Shown here: piece after piece, positions 1-13,615 of the stretch | How positions within the stretch are numbered: the stretch's first letter is position 1 | How the letters are laid out: each line of letters begins with the position of its first letter | NCBI GenBank assembly: GCA_910589415.1 | Contig: OU342630.1 | Location: forward strand, 62,306,186 to 62,370,185 | DNA length: 64,000 nucleotides | Direction: 5' to 3' | Origin: Malachius bipustulatus | Lineage: Eukaryota > Arthropoda > Insecta > Coleoptera > Melyridae | Made by a program: the position numbers and the translations under genes | The notes under the pieces: model-generated | Told to the model about the DNA's origin: nothing | Databases searched by the model: none | Seen by the model: only the letters and a program-made list of their open reading frames with translations

Positions 1-412
1 GAAAAGCAAGCACTGCATGGGAAAATGTTTTTTTCAAAAGTGGTTTTGTTCGGTTACGGACATCGTTTAAACATAAAAACCTCCACGTCCCTTGCGGGGG
101 ATTGGGGGTAACTTTGAAATTTTAAATAACAACCGCTATTTTTTATTTCGAAAGCGTATTCAGCGACAAAAAATGCGTAAGACTTACCTGAAACATTTTT
201 TGCGCATGTTTTTCCACTGAATACGAATTTGCAATAAAAAAAAATTCAAAGTTGACCACCGCTCCCTCGTAAAGAATGAGAGGTGCATAGTGGTTTTTGT
301 TTTTAAACTATGTCCTCCATGGAACAAAACCACTTTTGTAAAACATATTTTCCCATAGAGTGTGCACTTTTCGAGCTATTTGGATATTTCCGGTTAAAAG
401 AATTACCCTGTA
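1..412. repeat. Fold-back MITE, cut by window edge
   Basis: Bases 18-53 are the inverse of 322-358 (the core CATGGGAAAATG is repeated inverted as CATATTTTCCCATAG), and the inverted match continues inward to about 170 and 205. The right end is CCCTGTA at 406-412 beside TA, the terminus shared by most fold-backs here. The matching left terminus should lie about 36 bases before position 1. No coding capacity. Seen directly; assignment to a TA-inserting DNA-transposon derivative is inference. Confidence 0.7.
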
Positions 413-1706
413 TATTATTATATTTTTAAATGAGAAAATCAAATAAAGGTGGTTTTCGCAAATGGAATTTAAATTGAGTAGTTTAATGAATTATGATGAA
501 CAAGTGAAAATTGCGATTTTAAAATTTCAATGGATTGTGTGTACAACGTTAATAAAGGGCGAAATATGGGAAAACGGCTTACATATCCCTATCTTAACTT
601 TTTATAAACTTCAAACTTTTATCTTAACTACATGTTCACACTCTTATGTAGTGTAAATTTCTATGCAGAGTAATGAAAATTATGTAAATAACACGGGTCC
701 CGCGTTATCATAATTTTAGTAAAATTAATAATATTTAAATCTTCCGCGCACGACGACCGACTCGATGCGATGGCAGACAGATACAGATAACCGTTCAGAC
801 GGACAAGTCGAGAAATTATTATTGTTAATTTTTGTTAATAATTTTTATTGACGAATTGTGTATTATTAGAAATAACTATTAATTTAAGGGAAGAATTGTG
901 AAATAAAGGCTTTAAATGTTGTTTCTTTAATTTACAGGTAACATTGTAACTACTTTATATTATTTATAACGAAAAATATTAATAAAAACTTTAATTTACA
1001 GAGAAACGCAATTGAGCCGTTATTCAAACAAACCCTACCTACATAAACTATTATAATTATATAAAAAAATTCGGGTCTAATTCGAAAAATATCGAGCGAA
1101 GAGAAAAAATTGTAATTCACAAATTTGTGAGAAATTGAATTTCCTACAAGTTTTGCTTCAACAATTTTTACCAGAAAAATTTATGATGGCCAAGAAAAGC
1201 AATTATTTTTGATAAAATTCAAAAAGGCGGACTAATCAGATCTGGTCGCCATTTTGAATTAAGACCACCATCAGTGCCTCCCCTAACGAGTAGAACAAGA
1301 AAGATCGACAACGGAATTTTTCTTATTTTATAGGTCGATTTTTTGCATAATGACTGGAGTATGTTTTAGTCTTATTATCAACTTTACTAGAAAGAAGTTT
1401 CTATTTTTAATCTCCTGATTGGTGGGAATTATATCTGCAACGCGTAAAATTTTTATTACCCAGGGAGTGACTCGTACTCATGTGGACAAGAACCATTTTC
1501 CATTAGGCCCTACGTATTTATTGATGTTTTACCTAAAGTACGTTCAAGGTGTTTAACTTACTTCCTTTCCTTGGAAGCCAGTCATTAATTCTGGGTAAGT
1601 AATTTTTTTTTATATTCACAGGTCCTAATCCTTTTGATCCAGTTTTCAGGACTACCTAACAATTTTCAAAGCTACCTTTAATTTTGAGAACTACCTATAA
1701 ATTCTG
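413..1706. other. Gene-free AT-rich sequence
   Basis: No gene recognised. The 64-codon reading frame at 462-656 has no family features and AT-driven composition. A short, more GC-rich stretch lies near 745-800. Nothing else supportable. Confidence 0.5.
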
Positions 1707-1915
1707 ATAGTAGCTAACATAACCTTTACCGGTGTAGGTGTATGTACCTTGTTCCTGTGATTTTTATTTTTCGGAATAATCTTCATATTATCATCTCCTA
1801 AGTTTCTTTTCTAGTACCTAACGTAACCTTTACCGGTGTTGGTACCTTGTTCCTGTGATTTTTATTTTTCGGAATAATCTTCATATTATCATCTCCTAAG
1901 TTTCTTTTCTTTCAA
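1707..1915. repeat. Tandem duplication, two copies of about 100 bp
   Basis: AACCTTTACCGGTGT occurs at 1721 and 1825, and the following run through TACCTTGTTCCTGTGA and CATCTCCTAAGTTTC is repeated almost exactly. The second copy lacks a few bases (TATG region), so the period drops from 104 to 98. Recent local duplication; no function implied. Confidence 0.9.
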
Positions 1916-4284
1916 CGCGAATAACAGACAAATCCAGTTTCTTGAAGATTTTCTTTCATTCCCAAAGTTACTTTTATCGGCTACTCCTGTTAGCGTCCTC
2001 GCCGACATCTTGTATTTTTCTTTTGATATTGTATTTACTTACACAGCTATGTGGAGACGTGCGATTTGTTCCTGCCGTGTCTCGTGGGTCCTCCGTTTTA
2101 CAACAAAAGAAATAGGTACTATCCCCCTGGGGTTGTTTTGAGTAAGCTACCTACGCAACAAATGACTCCCCTCTTTCATGAAGCTGTACTGTAAGTACAC
2201 TTTTTTTAATGTAAAAAAACGCGAGGCGGTGAGGTAGTATTTAAAAATGTTTAGAAATAAAGAATATTAATTTTTATAACCTTTTTTGAAACAAGTAAAT
2301 TTGTCCTCTAAAATATTGCATAATTAGGGGGTTAGTTAGGTTTAGTTAAAGTCATCGCACAGAACACCGTACATAAAAATGCGCTCGAAATATTTACATA
2401 CTTCATTTAACAAAGCTAATGTTGAATACTTGGGACTAATTGGAAATGCAGATGAGATGCTCTCATTTTCAAAAGGAAAACGTTTACATTTTCTCGTCTC
2501 AGTCGTCTCTCTTTTTAATTTATACTGTTTAGTGACTACGAACATGAAATCCTTGTAATTAGCAACCCTTGTTAATATTGATGTGTATATTTTAGCACAA
2601 AAACGCTTTTTTAACGATAGGTAAAACTCCTAGATTCTCTCAAAACTCTAATTATGAATATGTCTGGTACATAAAGTAACAAAAGAAAATATTTACTAAA
2701 CTCAAGCTTATGATGTTATGTTGAATCATCTCAATACAGAAATTTTGTCTCAAAAGTTAGAGAACTGTTATCTGCCAGAATGTACGAGTCGGTACATAAC
2801 AAAACAATGACCTGAAAATTATGGAAGTTTTATCTCGGAATCTTCTTACTTACTGAGCTTTAACTCCCGGGAGGGGCATAGAATAGCTTTTGTTGCTAGT
2901 TTGGCATACATAAATATCATTTTATTATTCATACCCGGGAAAATGAACTGCAACTACGCTGAAGCGGGAAAGCGAACCAGAGGCGGCGACTCGGAGAGAG
3001 AAAGACGATGTTTGTGACAACTCCACTCTGACGATGGAGCCAATTTATATTCAAAAAGCCAGACGCTACGGTCTTTTAATAAATCTTGCCGATGTTTATT
3101 TAATCTTCTGTGAAAATGTTAAGTAAACTGGGTACCTGATTAACGGCGCCGACATAATGAATGAACATAGAGTTAATTTAAGGAAGATAATTTTCTGGAG
3201 TTTATGCATACATGCCCGTAAATGTGTTCTTTATTAAATAGGTACATTACTTAATTAATTTTTTACACAACGTATAGGATTAAGGCAAGAAGTTGATTAA
3301 ATAACTAGAAAGGCTTATTTATTTTATAAGTATTAGGTAATTACAAAATCAGTTTTTTTTTTGTATTATCGGTTGTCTACTACTATGTAGTTTTTTGAAT
3401 CTACGGAATGGGTAACATTTCATTAGAATTTAAGTCAAAGTAGCTACTAGGTATGTGACTTGAATATTTACAGATTTGATTTATTTTTTGCACAAGGTTT
3501 TCCTAATGCTCTCAAACTGGAGACAACCTTATTGATTTTACTGTCAGTCAAATCACCATGTTTCTGGTCGGATGTAGGTACGTAGAAATAGCAATAGCAA
3601 TACAGGGTCTTACTTAAGGGTATGTATGTACTAAATTTAAGGGAGTATTTCTGGGCCAATTAAGTCCAGTGGCGTCCCGGGGGACACTCTCACCAGTATT
3701 ATTGCAAAGAAAACTGTACGCCACTGACTTTTTTGAAATTTTGGGTTCAAGACATGTTTTTAAAAATGATGTAAATTTTAATGATTTTATTTGATCAATT
3801 TTTATAGATGCGTTGAGGCGGCTTTTATTTTTTTTCTCGCAAAAAAGTAAGATAGGAAAACAATTTAAAAGTAAAAAAAATGTATTTTAGGAGCTTGATC
3901 TGAAGAATGTCAAAAATCTGAATTCAACCAAAAATCCAACTTTTCAACTTAAAATTAGCCTAGGAATACCCCCCCCCCCCCCCCTAATTTAGTACATACT
4001 CTTAAGTAACACCCGGTATTATGCTTGATTTCAAGTAAATAAAAAAGCTGTTTGGAGAAAATTGTAAAGATTTTTGCCAAAATCATTATTTTGAAAAATT
4101 GTGATGACAGGCGAGACCATAATGACCTATTAACGTGAAGTTTGAGGACATTTTATCAATCGTTATGTTCTTATATTAACTTTTTCTTTCGCTTCCAGGT
4201 CAAATAGTCTACTTTCTTACACTTCCTCTATAATTAAGGGTTATTGATTAAGGGATCAATTTTTTGACCAATGCGTCCTTTAGG
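1916..4284. other. Gene-free stretch with MITE debris and a poly-C run
   Basis: No credible gene. The short minus-strand frames near 2.3-2.5 kb and 3.5-3.7 kb resemble no family I know. The segment 3660-3990 contains phrases such as TACGCCACTGAC that recur in the fold-back elements, and a homopolymer run of about 17 C at 3970-3986, typical of repeat debris. Confidence 0.5.
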
Positions 4285-4745
4285 TACTGACGTATGGCTC
4301 GGAAACACTAACACAAGAAACTGTCAATAAAATAAGAATAACTCAACGAGCCATGTAGATGTCCATGTTGCAAATGACTTTGCATATAATCCATAATGAA
4401 GAGCTACGTAAAAGAACAAAAGTTACCGATGCAATTGCAAAAATCACACATCTAAAATGGAATTGGGCTGGTCATGTTGCAAGAATGTCGGATATTAGAT
4501 GGACGAAGAGAATACTAGAATGACGTCCCAGGGATGAAGGAAAATGGAGCGACCACCAACTTGATGATGGACACGATTTGCAGAGTATATCCTCAAACTG
4601 GATGCAAGATGCCCAAGACCGAGTCAAATGGTTTAGGTTACGAGAAGCGTAGTCTCGCTGCGACGTCCGAGGAATGTCGTTCATACCAAATAATAAAAGA
4701 ATAAATGAATTTCTATAACCCACCAGATCGACTCGCTGCGTCAGG
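4285..4745 (+). pseudogene. RTE-type LINE reverse transcriptase C-terminus, decayed
   Basis: Plus-strand translation gives the C-terminal block typical of RTE / endonuclease-reverse-transcriptase elements in arthropods: LTYGSET, ITQRAM, ELRKRTKVTDAIAKITHLKW, NWAGHVARM, then RPRDEGKW and DAQDRVKWFRLREA. The usual W-x-W-A-G-H-V-A-R motif and the D-R-x-x-W near the end are both present. In-frame stops follow the QRAM and RILE blocks and the terminal sequence is frameshifted, so it is dead. It ends in an A/T-rich tail (AATAATAAAAGAATAAATG) as RTE elements do. The catalytic part of the reverse transcriptase is missing: a 5'-truncated copy. Confidence 0.85.
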
Positions 4746-4867
4746 AATCTGTAACGATTCAGTATATCAGTTTCAGACGAATTGTTTATTCATTTACAAC
4801 AATACAAATATTTAATTCCCAGCTAAACAAAAAAAAGTGGTCAGAGAGTGAGATTCCTGGAGGCTCA

Positions 4868-5092
4868 ATGCACCATTTAGGGGGCTGAGCGCCCCTTGCA
4901 GACCTAGCAGTATCTCAAGCAGGGAGGGCTAGGAATCTAGTCGGCTCAGTACGCCAGACCAGTGAAAGGTTAAACTGCGAAATCCCTATACCATTCAGGA
5001 GGACTGGGCACCCCTATCAACTCACTACATTAGATAGATTTAGTCTAAGAATTTGGTCGGCTTAGTGCATCAGACCTTAGGAAGGGTTTGCT
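4868..5092. repeat. Imperfect tandem repeat, two diverged units
   Basis: CCATTTAGGGGGCTGAGC near 4872 and CCATTCAGGAGGACTGGGC near 4992 start two similar blocks; each later has a TCGGCTCAGT or TCGGCTTAGT motif followed by CAGACC (4940s and 5060s). Unit about 120 bp, clearly diverged. No coding role seen. Confidence 0.6.
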
Positions 5093-8000
5093 ACACACAG
5101 ATCAGTATACTGGTGTGTCGTGGGTTGATGTAGAAGATCTTTATCGCCGATGAGTGGTGATGCTTTCGACCAAATTGACATATAAATTTGACATTTTTGC
5201 AGAGAAAGAAAACTTTCCTGAAGTTAATTCTATAGGTACTAGGTATATCATCGTGTTTATATAAAGAAATTATTCCAGTTCCATTGTCACTTCTCCTCCT
5301 TTTGTTGCCCCTTAAAAACGAATCAATACGAGTCATATCTAAATTAAAACCTGATAGGATTCTCTAATAGAATTTAACTTTCCTGAAAGCCCAACTATAT
5401 TGTACATGCATTCGTGGGAGTTTCTCTCTATACATTAATGAAGAAGGGTCGAACTTCCTCCAGCGTAAATCTGTTAAAGCTATTATGCTCTACATAGTTG
5501 AAACTCTAAGCAACCAAGAGGTGTTTTGTAGGCTTTAATTAGCACTACAATAGCAGCCTAATTTATTATCTGAAGCCGTCATAACCAACTGCTTTGTTTT
5601 AGCTGCTTTTTAATCAGCATAAATTGTGTATTCTGGATATCAAATTCCCATTACGTGAACGAACACTATTAAATTTGAATCAATGAATCACCCCTTAAAT
5701 AACTATAACTACTTCAATAATTGAAGCAGTAATTTTTCACGTTTTCAAGATTGATAAATTATGATTCGAAAATTTCTCGTAACGTTTAATCAAGGATAGC
5801 ATTAATCAAGTCAAGTTGATAAATCGCTCCATAAAACAATTTAAAGAGCTAGCCACTATTCAATATAACGTTACTAACTAACGAACGTGTCCCCGTGCGA
5901 AATATTTCATCTATCTGGGAATAAAATCGCTGGAGATTTTACGAAAAGTCCATATCTTGAAAACCATTAGTTTTCATTGCGACTTTCGACCTTTTGGAAA
6001 TCGACTACTTGACTCCATGAGGAAGTTAATCTTGCTTACCGGAGGCAAAATGAAACGGCCGTTCCAGATCCTTTTCAGCGATCAAACTAATAGCCAGCCG
6101 TTCAGGCGAAAGAGAAGGAAATTTTTAAAACAGCCCGTTGGGTTTCGCAGCCATTTATGTAATCCACATTTGCCTAAAATATTGGATAGATATATTGCTT
6201 TCATGAAAAAGCACCGAGGCATGTAAGAATTTCTCCTTCGCATTCCAGCTCTTCCTCCACATATTTCCGGCATCTGTAGCATATAAAGAATCCTCTTGGA
6301 TCAGATATCAATTATTAGAAGTCAGATAAATGGAACTAACCCAGATCTTCTAGTGAAGTAGTAAGTAGAAAAAATCATTTAAAATTTTCCGTTTTACCTG
6401 ATTAAAAAGTGAAGAATGGCTGAATAAAATTTAAAAGTGGATTCTATAAGCTAATTCGGGACTGATTCTGGTTACTTATGCATGGATTTCTTTTATATTC
6501 AACAGAGAACTTATAATAAGGTAAATGATGGAAAAGTAGAACCGATAATTTATTATGGAACTTCGGCGTTCCCCACAAAGCGCTATACTATATTGAATTA
6601 GGTTGCATTTTAGAACGACCCGACTCGGCGGAACTGATGTAATTCGCCTTGATATAATTTGCCTTTCCTTTGTGATAGGTACCTTATCCCTATGCATTCG
6701 AACAGAGTTAAATTAAAATAAGAAATTTCATCAGTGGCTTTCTCCCCTTAGCGTACTGGATATTATAATACCTACTAATAATTTCCAATCAATCTGAGCC
6801 ATTTGAGTTGCAACTTCAGACTAATTTACCCAATTAAACCAATTGACGTCATTTTATGACGTCTGCCGTATTTTAAAAATACACTTCTTGTATTTTCAGG
6901 ATATAATTGTTTCACAAAGAGCGAAACGAATTGGCGTTCTAATTATAACTGAATTTGTGTACCCGTAACGATTGCGTACTGTTGAATTTAGGTCCCAATT
7001 GAGCTTCTCTCCTTTGGTAAGATCGGTTTATGCAATTTGCGCAAGCCAGAAAGCTTGAATTGAGTTGAATCTGGGAGGTCATGTAATTTGCATGTGGTTG
7101 AAGTCAGCTAGTGCTAATAATTCGTCTTTCTGGTGCATCGATCTAATATGGACTTAGTAACTTGCTCACACTCGCATACTAATCTCATCACGGTACCTAC
7201 TGGTGGGCAAATTTGAAATGACTGAAATGTAAATTGAATAACACAACGTGGTTAATTCGCATGATCGCATGCCCAATCGCACATGTCTATTTGCGCAACT
7301 TGCATGAGTAAACAAACGTTTATTACTTATATGTCCCAATATTCCATGTACGTAGAGCAACCACAAATTCCCGAGTTCAAAATACGCCGATTTAACCGAA
7401 ATTATTTATATCCAAAATGGCACCCTTTTCAAGATACAGCCCTTAAAAGCTCAACCAAATAGACATTTTCCAGAGTAAGTCAAAAGTGGATAAAATAAGA
7501 AACTTGAAAATTTCACCGCCTGTTATTATTGTCAAGATCAATAAACTCACATATAGTCCTGCAAACATTGACACATAGGCTGTTCGTCTTATCAATGTCA
7601 CGTATCACTAGATATTTTTTTATACGTACGCCACTGACTAATTCTCAATTTTTTTCAAGGAAAACTAAAATATTACTTAACTTTTTGCCCTCTTGTAAAG
7701 GTTTCGTATCTTGCATAGTTTTTCTGTAATTAATTTTTAATGATGGACTTACACCACGACAACGTATTTGTGAAAATTGCATTTTAATTAAAATAATTTT
7801 TTATCACAGAAAATTCTCATTTAATTTATTTTTTTACTTTTTTGGAAAGTTTGTAATATAGCCGACCGCTTTCAAGACTGGAAGAGGGGCCATTTTGGAT
7901 ATAAAATATTTCGGTAAGGTCGGCATATTTTGATCTCAGGAATCTGTGATTACTCCATTTCCATGGAATATTGGGACATCCATTGGGAATATTGAAAGTA

Positions 8001-8275
8001 TGAAAGTGGTGGAAAATTAAAGAGGTTAAAGAGGGGTTAGGGAATCAAGATGCCAAAAAGAGCAAACGATAACAGATAATCCATTAATAAAAATAACTTC
8101 AACACGTCATGTTAGATTTACTGCAAGAATGTACCGAAGATTATTTCACTAGACAACTTAAACTGCCATTATTGAACATAACAAATTCCCTGAGGGGTGT
8201 TGATAAGTCGAACAGCTTCAGAAATATCACGCAGGCACCGGGACGTCCAAGAAATAAGATATAATAAAATAAAAC
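5093..8275. other. Gene-free intronic stretch
   Basis: No gene recognised. An 89-codon frame at 5957-6226 (+) is basic near its end (RRKRRKF) but matches no family I know; treat as chance. Sequence near 7400-7450 (GGCACCCTTTTCAAGATACA) resembles the inner part of the fold-back at 12.8 kb, so fragments of that family are probably scattered here. Confidence 0.45.
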
Positions 8276-8479
8276 CATACTAAATGCAATTTATTAAAGA
8301 ATCTATAGCGCTGTATATACTTCGTTCACCTTGCACCATATTTGGATCTACAAGAATTCTAAGCAATAGTAAAGCAGTAGAAAATCTTGCACGCAGGAAT
8401 CTTCTGTTCATATGTGACCTTATGAGTATCAATGCAAAAGCTGTGGAGAATGTACCTATCGCTAATAAAAAGACAAAAG

Positions 8480-9805
8480 CGTTACGAAAATTGTGTCTAG
8501 ATTTCCCCATCAGGTCACTTTGAGGAAGTTGACCATTTTGACTATTAATATATCCATGTATGAGGAAGCCTCCGCGGGAGGTTTGTAGTCTGGTTCTCCC
8601 CAAAGTGGAACACTCGCTTAGGATGTGTTTTGTTGTTTCGTCATCCAGCGTCATCCAGGATTTAGCGCTGTTCGCTAAACCCATCCAGTGCAGATGATGG
8701 TTCAGCTTGCAGTGATTGTATAATAGGTCTTTTAAGGCTTTCAGTTTTTTCCTGTTAAGCTTCAATAGTTCTTTGATCCTTTTATCTTCGACGTGCTATG
8801 CATTAAAGGCCTTCGAACGGTCCAATCTTGGTAAGTTTTGCTAGTGCTAGAGCACTTCCCTCTCAGCTCAGTTGCATATTGTTACTTTGGCAATATTCAG
8901 TGATATGCTAAATGCTGGTTCTGGTCCGATAAATTCGGAATTGGCACCTATCCGGCCTAAGAGTCGGCAAGTTCGTTCTCTTCATATCAAGCATGACCCG
9001 GAAACCAGATCAGAGTTACTTGGTTGCTATTTGCTAGAGCATTCAAGGCTAGTTGACAGTTCCAGACAAACTTGGACTTGCAGTGAATCTTCCCACAGTT
9101 TTATGGCATAGATTTCGGCCTGGAAAGTTGTTGTAAAGGGCCCAGGCTCGAGAAAACTTTCTTCTTCGATCCAGTGCTACACAACCCAGCTCCAGTTTCT
9201 GACGTGGATGTTTTAGATCCATCGGTGAATCATCTGAAGTCTGCCGTTAGGAGTTCATTTCTGTTGTCCTCCCACACGTCTTTTCCCTTCACCTTATAAG
9301 CAGAGGTTCATTATGGTCTTAGACATTATGTCCGAGGGCATACCTAGTATAGTGTGACTTTCCATGTCATCAGTAACCTGGATTGCTCCAAGTTATAACC
9401 CTTGGGCAAGTTTCTTGCGATCTGCAGTATTCTTTATGTAGTCCATCTGGGCTCTCTCTCCAAATAAATATGGAGAGATAGGATTTCCAAGAACACCACA
9501 CCGCCGGCACTAGCACCACAGATCGCCAGACGAGTTTGTCTCTGTAGGCTAGAGAGCTTTGGTCATGACCTGCTAGCCTTTTGACAACTAAGCGATACTG
9601 AAAATTCGTAATCATAGGTCTGGCAACCGTTACGTAAAGCCAGTAGGTATATTTGTTTGGGCCCGATTCCCAATGTTTTACCACAGACCCTTTTACATGT
9701 CAATAAGGGGAGTTTGACTCTGAGTGGAAAATTGTGTCTAAATAAGTCCAAATAAATCGAATTTGAATAAATTCGTGCCAATTTTATGTTTCTTTTGCAT
9801 TTCAT
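8480..9805 (-). pseudogene. LINE ORF2 C-terminus with RNase H domain, decayed
   Basis: Read on the minus strand: the thumb region of a non-LTR reverse transcriptase comes first (9805-9560; KTLGIGPKQIY, then in the next frame YWLYVTVARPMIT), then a poorly conserved linker. An RNase H-like segment follows (about 9090-8870: LEL-type helix, IWFPGH, ELADS with the expected H and D residues). Last is the terminal zinc-knuckle-like tail (8765-8570: LYNHCKLNHHLHWMGLANS, ETTKHILSECSTLGRTRL). The domain order fits I/LOA-type LINEs that end in RNase H. Several frameshifts and stops separate the blocks. The longest surviving frame is 161 codons (8280-8765), but its last third leaves the family. Endonuclease and catalytic palm are absent. 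Confidence 0.8.
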
Positions 9806-9809
9806 TACA

Positions 9810-11600
9810 ATTGATGACTCAATTGATTATCGTTTAATACTTAGACGAAGCTTTAAACTGAGTGATGATTTCCTGTTTTGAAAACTGTCAAAATTGCATT
9901 TTTTGTTATTGATGACGTCATGGTCATCTTAGCTGAAACGACCTAATACAATTTTTTTTTTTTACTTTTGCAGCAGGTACTTTTGTCAGATTCATTTTAG
10001 CATTTATAAGCTTTATTTAATATAAACTCTTTAAAATATTCTTCTTTTATTATATTCTTTACATTTTCTATGGATCTCTTAAAATCACTGAAATAAAAGG
10101 TTCAAGCTTTAATAATAAAGGAATTTGTAAGAACTTTTTGTATTGAAGTAGACAATGATTAATTAACGTTTGATTAATTTCCGATGAACCTACTTAGTGT
10201 TAATTACTTCTAACATTGTATAGAAAATTTTCATATTAAGCTAAGAGGAGAATTACTAACACTACCGTTTTCCTGCGATATAAAAAGAGCACTTCTTTTA
10301 AAATCGTGACGATGGCAAACAAAAATAAAACCCTAAAATGTCAGATTAGTATTTGATTCCTTTTATTGCTTTTAAACGAAACAAGCCGATGGAAATGCCA
10401 TTTAAGTACGTTATGTTTCTACAGGCTGACTGAAAACACAATTAGGTCAATTTGTTCACCCAATATTTGTCATGTCTATCGAACAATAATGTTCCTCGTG
10501 ATTGAACTAATAATTTTGATTCGTTTTCCTACGAGCCTGTCTGTATTAATCACGAAAAACTTGATTGCATGTCTACTTTTTAACACTCAAGTAATTGGAT
10601 CGATGATGGGAGTTGTTACGAACTAAAAAAAAAAATTGTGCAAACAGCGTGTAAAGTATTCTTAAATACTGGCTTTAGCTCGCTTTTTTGAGCACAACTC
10701 AAAATAGAATTCGTCCAGAGGAGAATTTTAGTGAGGTTTAATTATTTTAGTCTGTCTCTTATACAACTTCGAACTTCCTATGACTGAAGTATATAACCTA
10801 TTATTACCTAGGTAGGCAGGCTCAATTATTAGCTTGACGCACCGAAGGGCACCTAGGTCAGACACCAGTAATTACTGTTTTTGTACTGCATCGTAATCTT
10901 TTTTTGAGGTAGTATTTTTCTTATCCTGCTAGACGATTCAATTTACTTTTTATGTCATCATGAGGGTGTTGCATGGATAGGTCGTTCTGTTCTCTTATTT
11001 AATAGAATTAGAGGAAACAAGTTACACAACTAATTAATCATTGATCTTCGTATGCGATGCGACAGTGACGTTCGTTATTTGGAAATGCGTCATTCCTTAT
11101 TAAGATGCCATATTTCATTCTGGGTAATTTATAAAATTCACCTCTCTTTCAAGTTCGTAAAAAGTTCCTATAATTAATCCCAATAAAAAAAATTGCAGAG
11201 AGAAAGTAAGATAATTGGTAAAAAATGTGATGAATTTAAATCAAAAGCTACCTTAGTAGCTTTTTCTTTGGATCAGTGGCGATTGAAAGCGGATCTTCTT
11301 TATAATTTCTTATCCAAATGCGAGAGATACGATCGGTAATTAAGGTTTCTTTTGAAGTTTCGCTTTTTCAGCAGGTAAATCTCCTGAGTTTTATTCCTAA
11401 AAAACATTGACTTGTTGCCATGCCGAGCTAAAATTAGTGCGTAACTGGAAATTTAACACCACCAGTTACATAATCGTATACCTTTACCACCTACATAAAA
11501 GTATACTTGTACTAAAGTCTTGTTAAAAGCCAAACTAACGTCATAATTCGATTATCTCCAGACAATATGGAAATCTAATAATATACGGGACTTCGCTTAT
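9810..11600. other. Gene-free stretch
   Basis: No gene recognised. A frame of 86 codons at 10366-10626 (+) is hydrophobic in the middle but shows no start context, splice signals or family motif that I can support. A T-rich tract lies at 9951-9965. Confidence 0.45.
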
Positions 11601-11607
11601 TATTTAA

Positions 11608-12302
11608 AAAAATGTATTTTTGGGAATATCTTATGACGTGAACTTTCAATTTTTCTACGGTTTCCACCATTGATTCGCCTGGTTTGCTATTAAATTTCAC
11701 CCACTTCACGCCCATGGAAACTTTGGATCGTCATAAACATATTTGAATTTCAGCAATAACCGCGGGATGATTTCCTTTGATCCGTGCGAGGTCCCTCTGA
11801 AAATTCATAAAATTAATCAGCAGATATCTATAGTTGTGTTGTAATATATAGTTATAGATGCTTATATACCATCTAGCGGTTGAAATGGTAACAAAATGAA
11901 AGATTCGTAATATGCAATCGACAGAAGAAGGAAAACTCTTTTCAATGAGACTAATCTGGTTAAATTCCGTCGAGGTTAACCGGAATAATCGACATTCGAA
12001 TAAACAAAGTTTTGACGTTCCCCCATTACTTTATTTATGGAACCATTAAATAAACTGCAAGATAAAAAATTAGAAATTATTGAAGCCATTACACTCATAA
12101 TATTTTGAAAAATGAAGAGAAAATTTCAATTATTTTTCATTCGATCATGATTGTTACGCCCTCTAGCGGTCATTTTGGAAGCTCCAAACCACTTTCCAAT
12201 AACTTTTCAGGGCCACTTTTCTTAAAAAAATTCCTGAGGCAGCACGACGCTTAGTTTCTGATATATTCCCGGTGACCATTCTAATAATGAATCACCCGGT
12301 AC
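11608..12302. repeat. Half of a fold-back element (family of 27117-29981)
   Basis: The right terminus ATCACCCGGTAC at 12291-12302, with CCGGTGACCATTCTAATAA just inside, matches the terminal repeat of the large element at 27117-29981. Internal blocks match too: GGAATATCTTATGACGTGAA, CACTTCACGCCCATGGA, CCCTCTAGCGGTCATTTT. Only the right arm is present, and the left boundary is set by loss of similarity. Because it lacks the ribozyme array, this copy also shows the empty insertion site (CTTTATTTATGG near 12030). Confidence 0.75.
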
Positions 12303-12845
12303 ATTTGATTTATATTTTATTCATTTATCGGAATTATACTTTTTAATCTTTGAAGACTTTAGAATTATTATAGCTCATACACTGCAGGGCAGAATTTACG
12401 ATATCGTGATATAAATTGCCTTTTTAAGAAACATTATAATCTGAACTGTGCTTTATATGTTATATGGCCCTTCTTAATAAACGGCCATCTTAATTACCTA
12501 CCTGTAGAACACATTTGTTCACCAGAAGGGCTGATCTGTTCGACGAAGATCGACAAACAATCGAGGTGACGCTTAGTTCGTGTTTCTGCTGATATCGGGG
12601 ATTTCTGTCAAATATTCTTGCTGCCTGGGCTATTAGCTGATGATCGAGGAATAGTGTCCTCAGGCAAAACCGTTCGAAGGAAACTTAGTGAAGTTGGTTT
12701 TGCTTCGAGGATATCAGCTAAAGGAGCCATGTTAAACTTAGATCATCAAAAAACACGATTTAGAGTATGGTAGATTAGATGGTGATGGTTGGTGACTGGT
12801 TCAAACCGATTTAAGTTTTTGAGCAAATGGACTAATACCAACTTA
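12303..12845. other. Gene-free spacer between two fold-back elements
   Basis: Between the partial fold-back ending at 12302 and the complete one starting at 12846. No gene or repeat recognised. CTGATGA at 12637 was checked for a hammerhead core and has none. Confidence 0.45.
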
Positions 12846-13615
12846 TACAGGGTGTATCTAAATAACACCGAAAAAATTTAGGGGATGATTCTTTGATAAA
12901 AAATAAACAAAAAATTTCCTATTAACGTGTGTCTGGATATGCACCCTTTTTGAGATACAGGGTGTCAAAAAAAGATTTTTTTTAGAGTTTTTTGAAGATG
13001 TCTCGGGAACAGTATAAGACACAGAATTCAGCTTTTGTACAGATCTTATCATTGATATTAGCAACTATTTTAATGCTATATAACTACCTTCTTTAAGTAT
13101 GCCAGTGCCGGAGATTTTTAGGGTTGGGGAGATTTTTTTCCCCTAATATCTACGACACTGGGCAAATTGATATTTTAAAAGCACACTTTTAACCGTCAAT
13201 GTTTTCTACACAAAAAGATACTCTTGGTTATAACTGCTAACGTGAGCCATTTTCGAGAAAAACTGGCATTTACGATGAAAAACTCGCTTTGAATGTTTCA
13301 AGACATGTGTCGAAAAATTAAGGGCAAAAAAACTTCGCTCATTTCTGAGATCTCCGCTATAATGACACATGAAAAAACTCAGTATTAAAAAAGTAGCTAT
13401 AAATAGCAATGATATGACATTTACAAAAGGTGAGCTTCATATCTCAAACGGTTCCCCAAATATCTTCAAAAAACTGGTAAAATAATCTTTTTTTGACACC
13501 CTGTATCTCAAAAAGGGTGCATTTCTAGACACACGTTTATACGAAATTTTTTGTTTATTTTTGACCAAAGAATCAACTCTTAAATTTTTTCGGTGTTATT
13601 TAGATACATCCTGTA
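12846..13615. mobile_element. Fold-back MITE, 770 bp
   Basis: Terminal inverted repeats start TACAGGGTGTATCTAAATAA at 12846 and end as their inverse at 13615 (TTATTTAGATACATCCTGTA). The arms extend about 170 bp and include an inverted pair of a GCACCCTTTTTGAGATACAG block. The middle, about 430 bp, is unpaired. It has TA at both edges. No transposase. A related fragment lies at 36236-36540. Confidence 0.85.

Noticed and set aside
6476..6697. Minus-strand 73-codon frame
   Set aside because: No start context, motif or similarity; AT-driven chance frame.
9913..9920. TGACGTCA (CRE-like) at 9913, also 6844 and 58424
   Set aside because: Eight-base words are expected by chance in 64 kb and no promoter is evident nearby.
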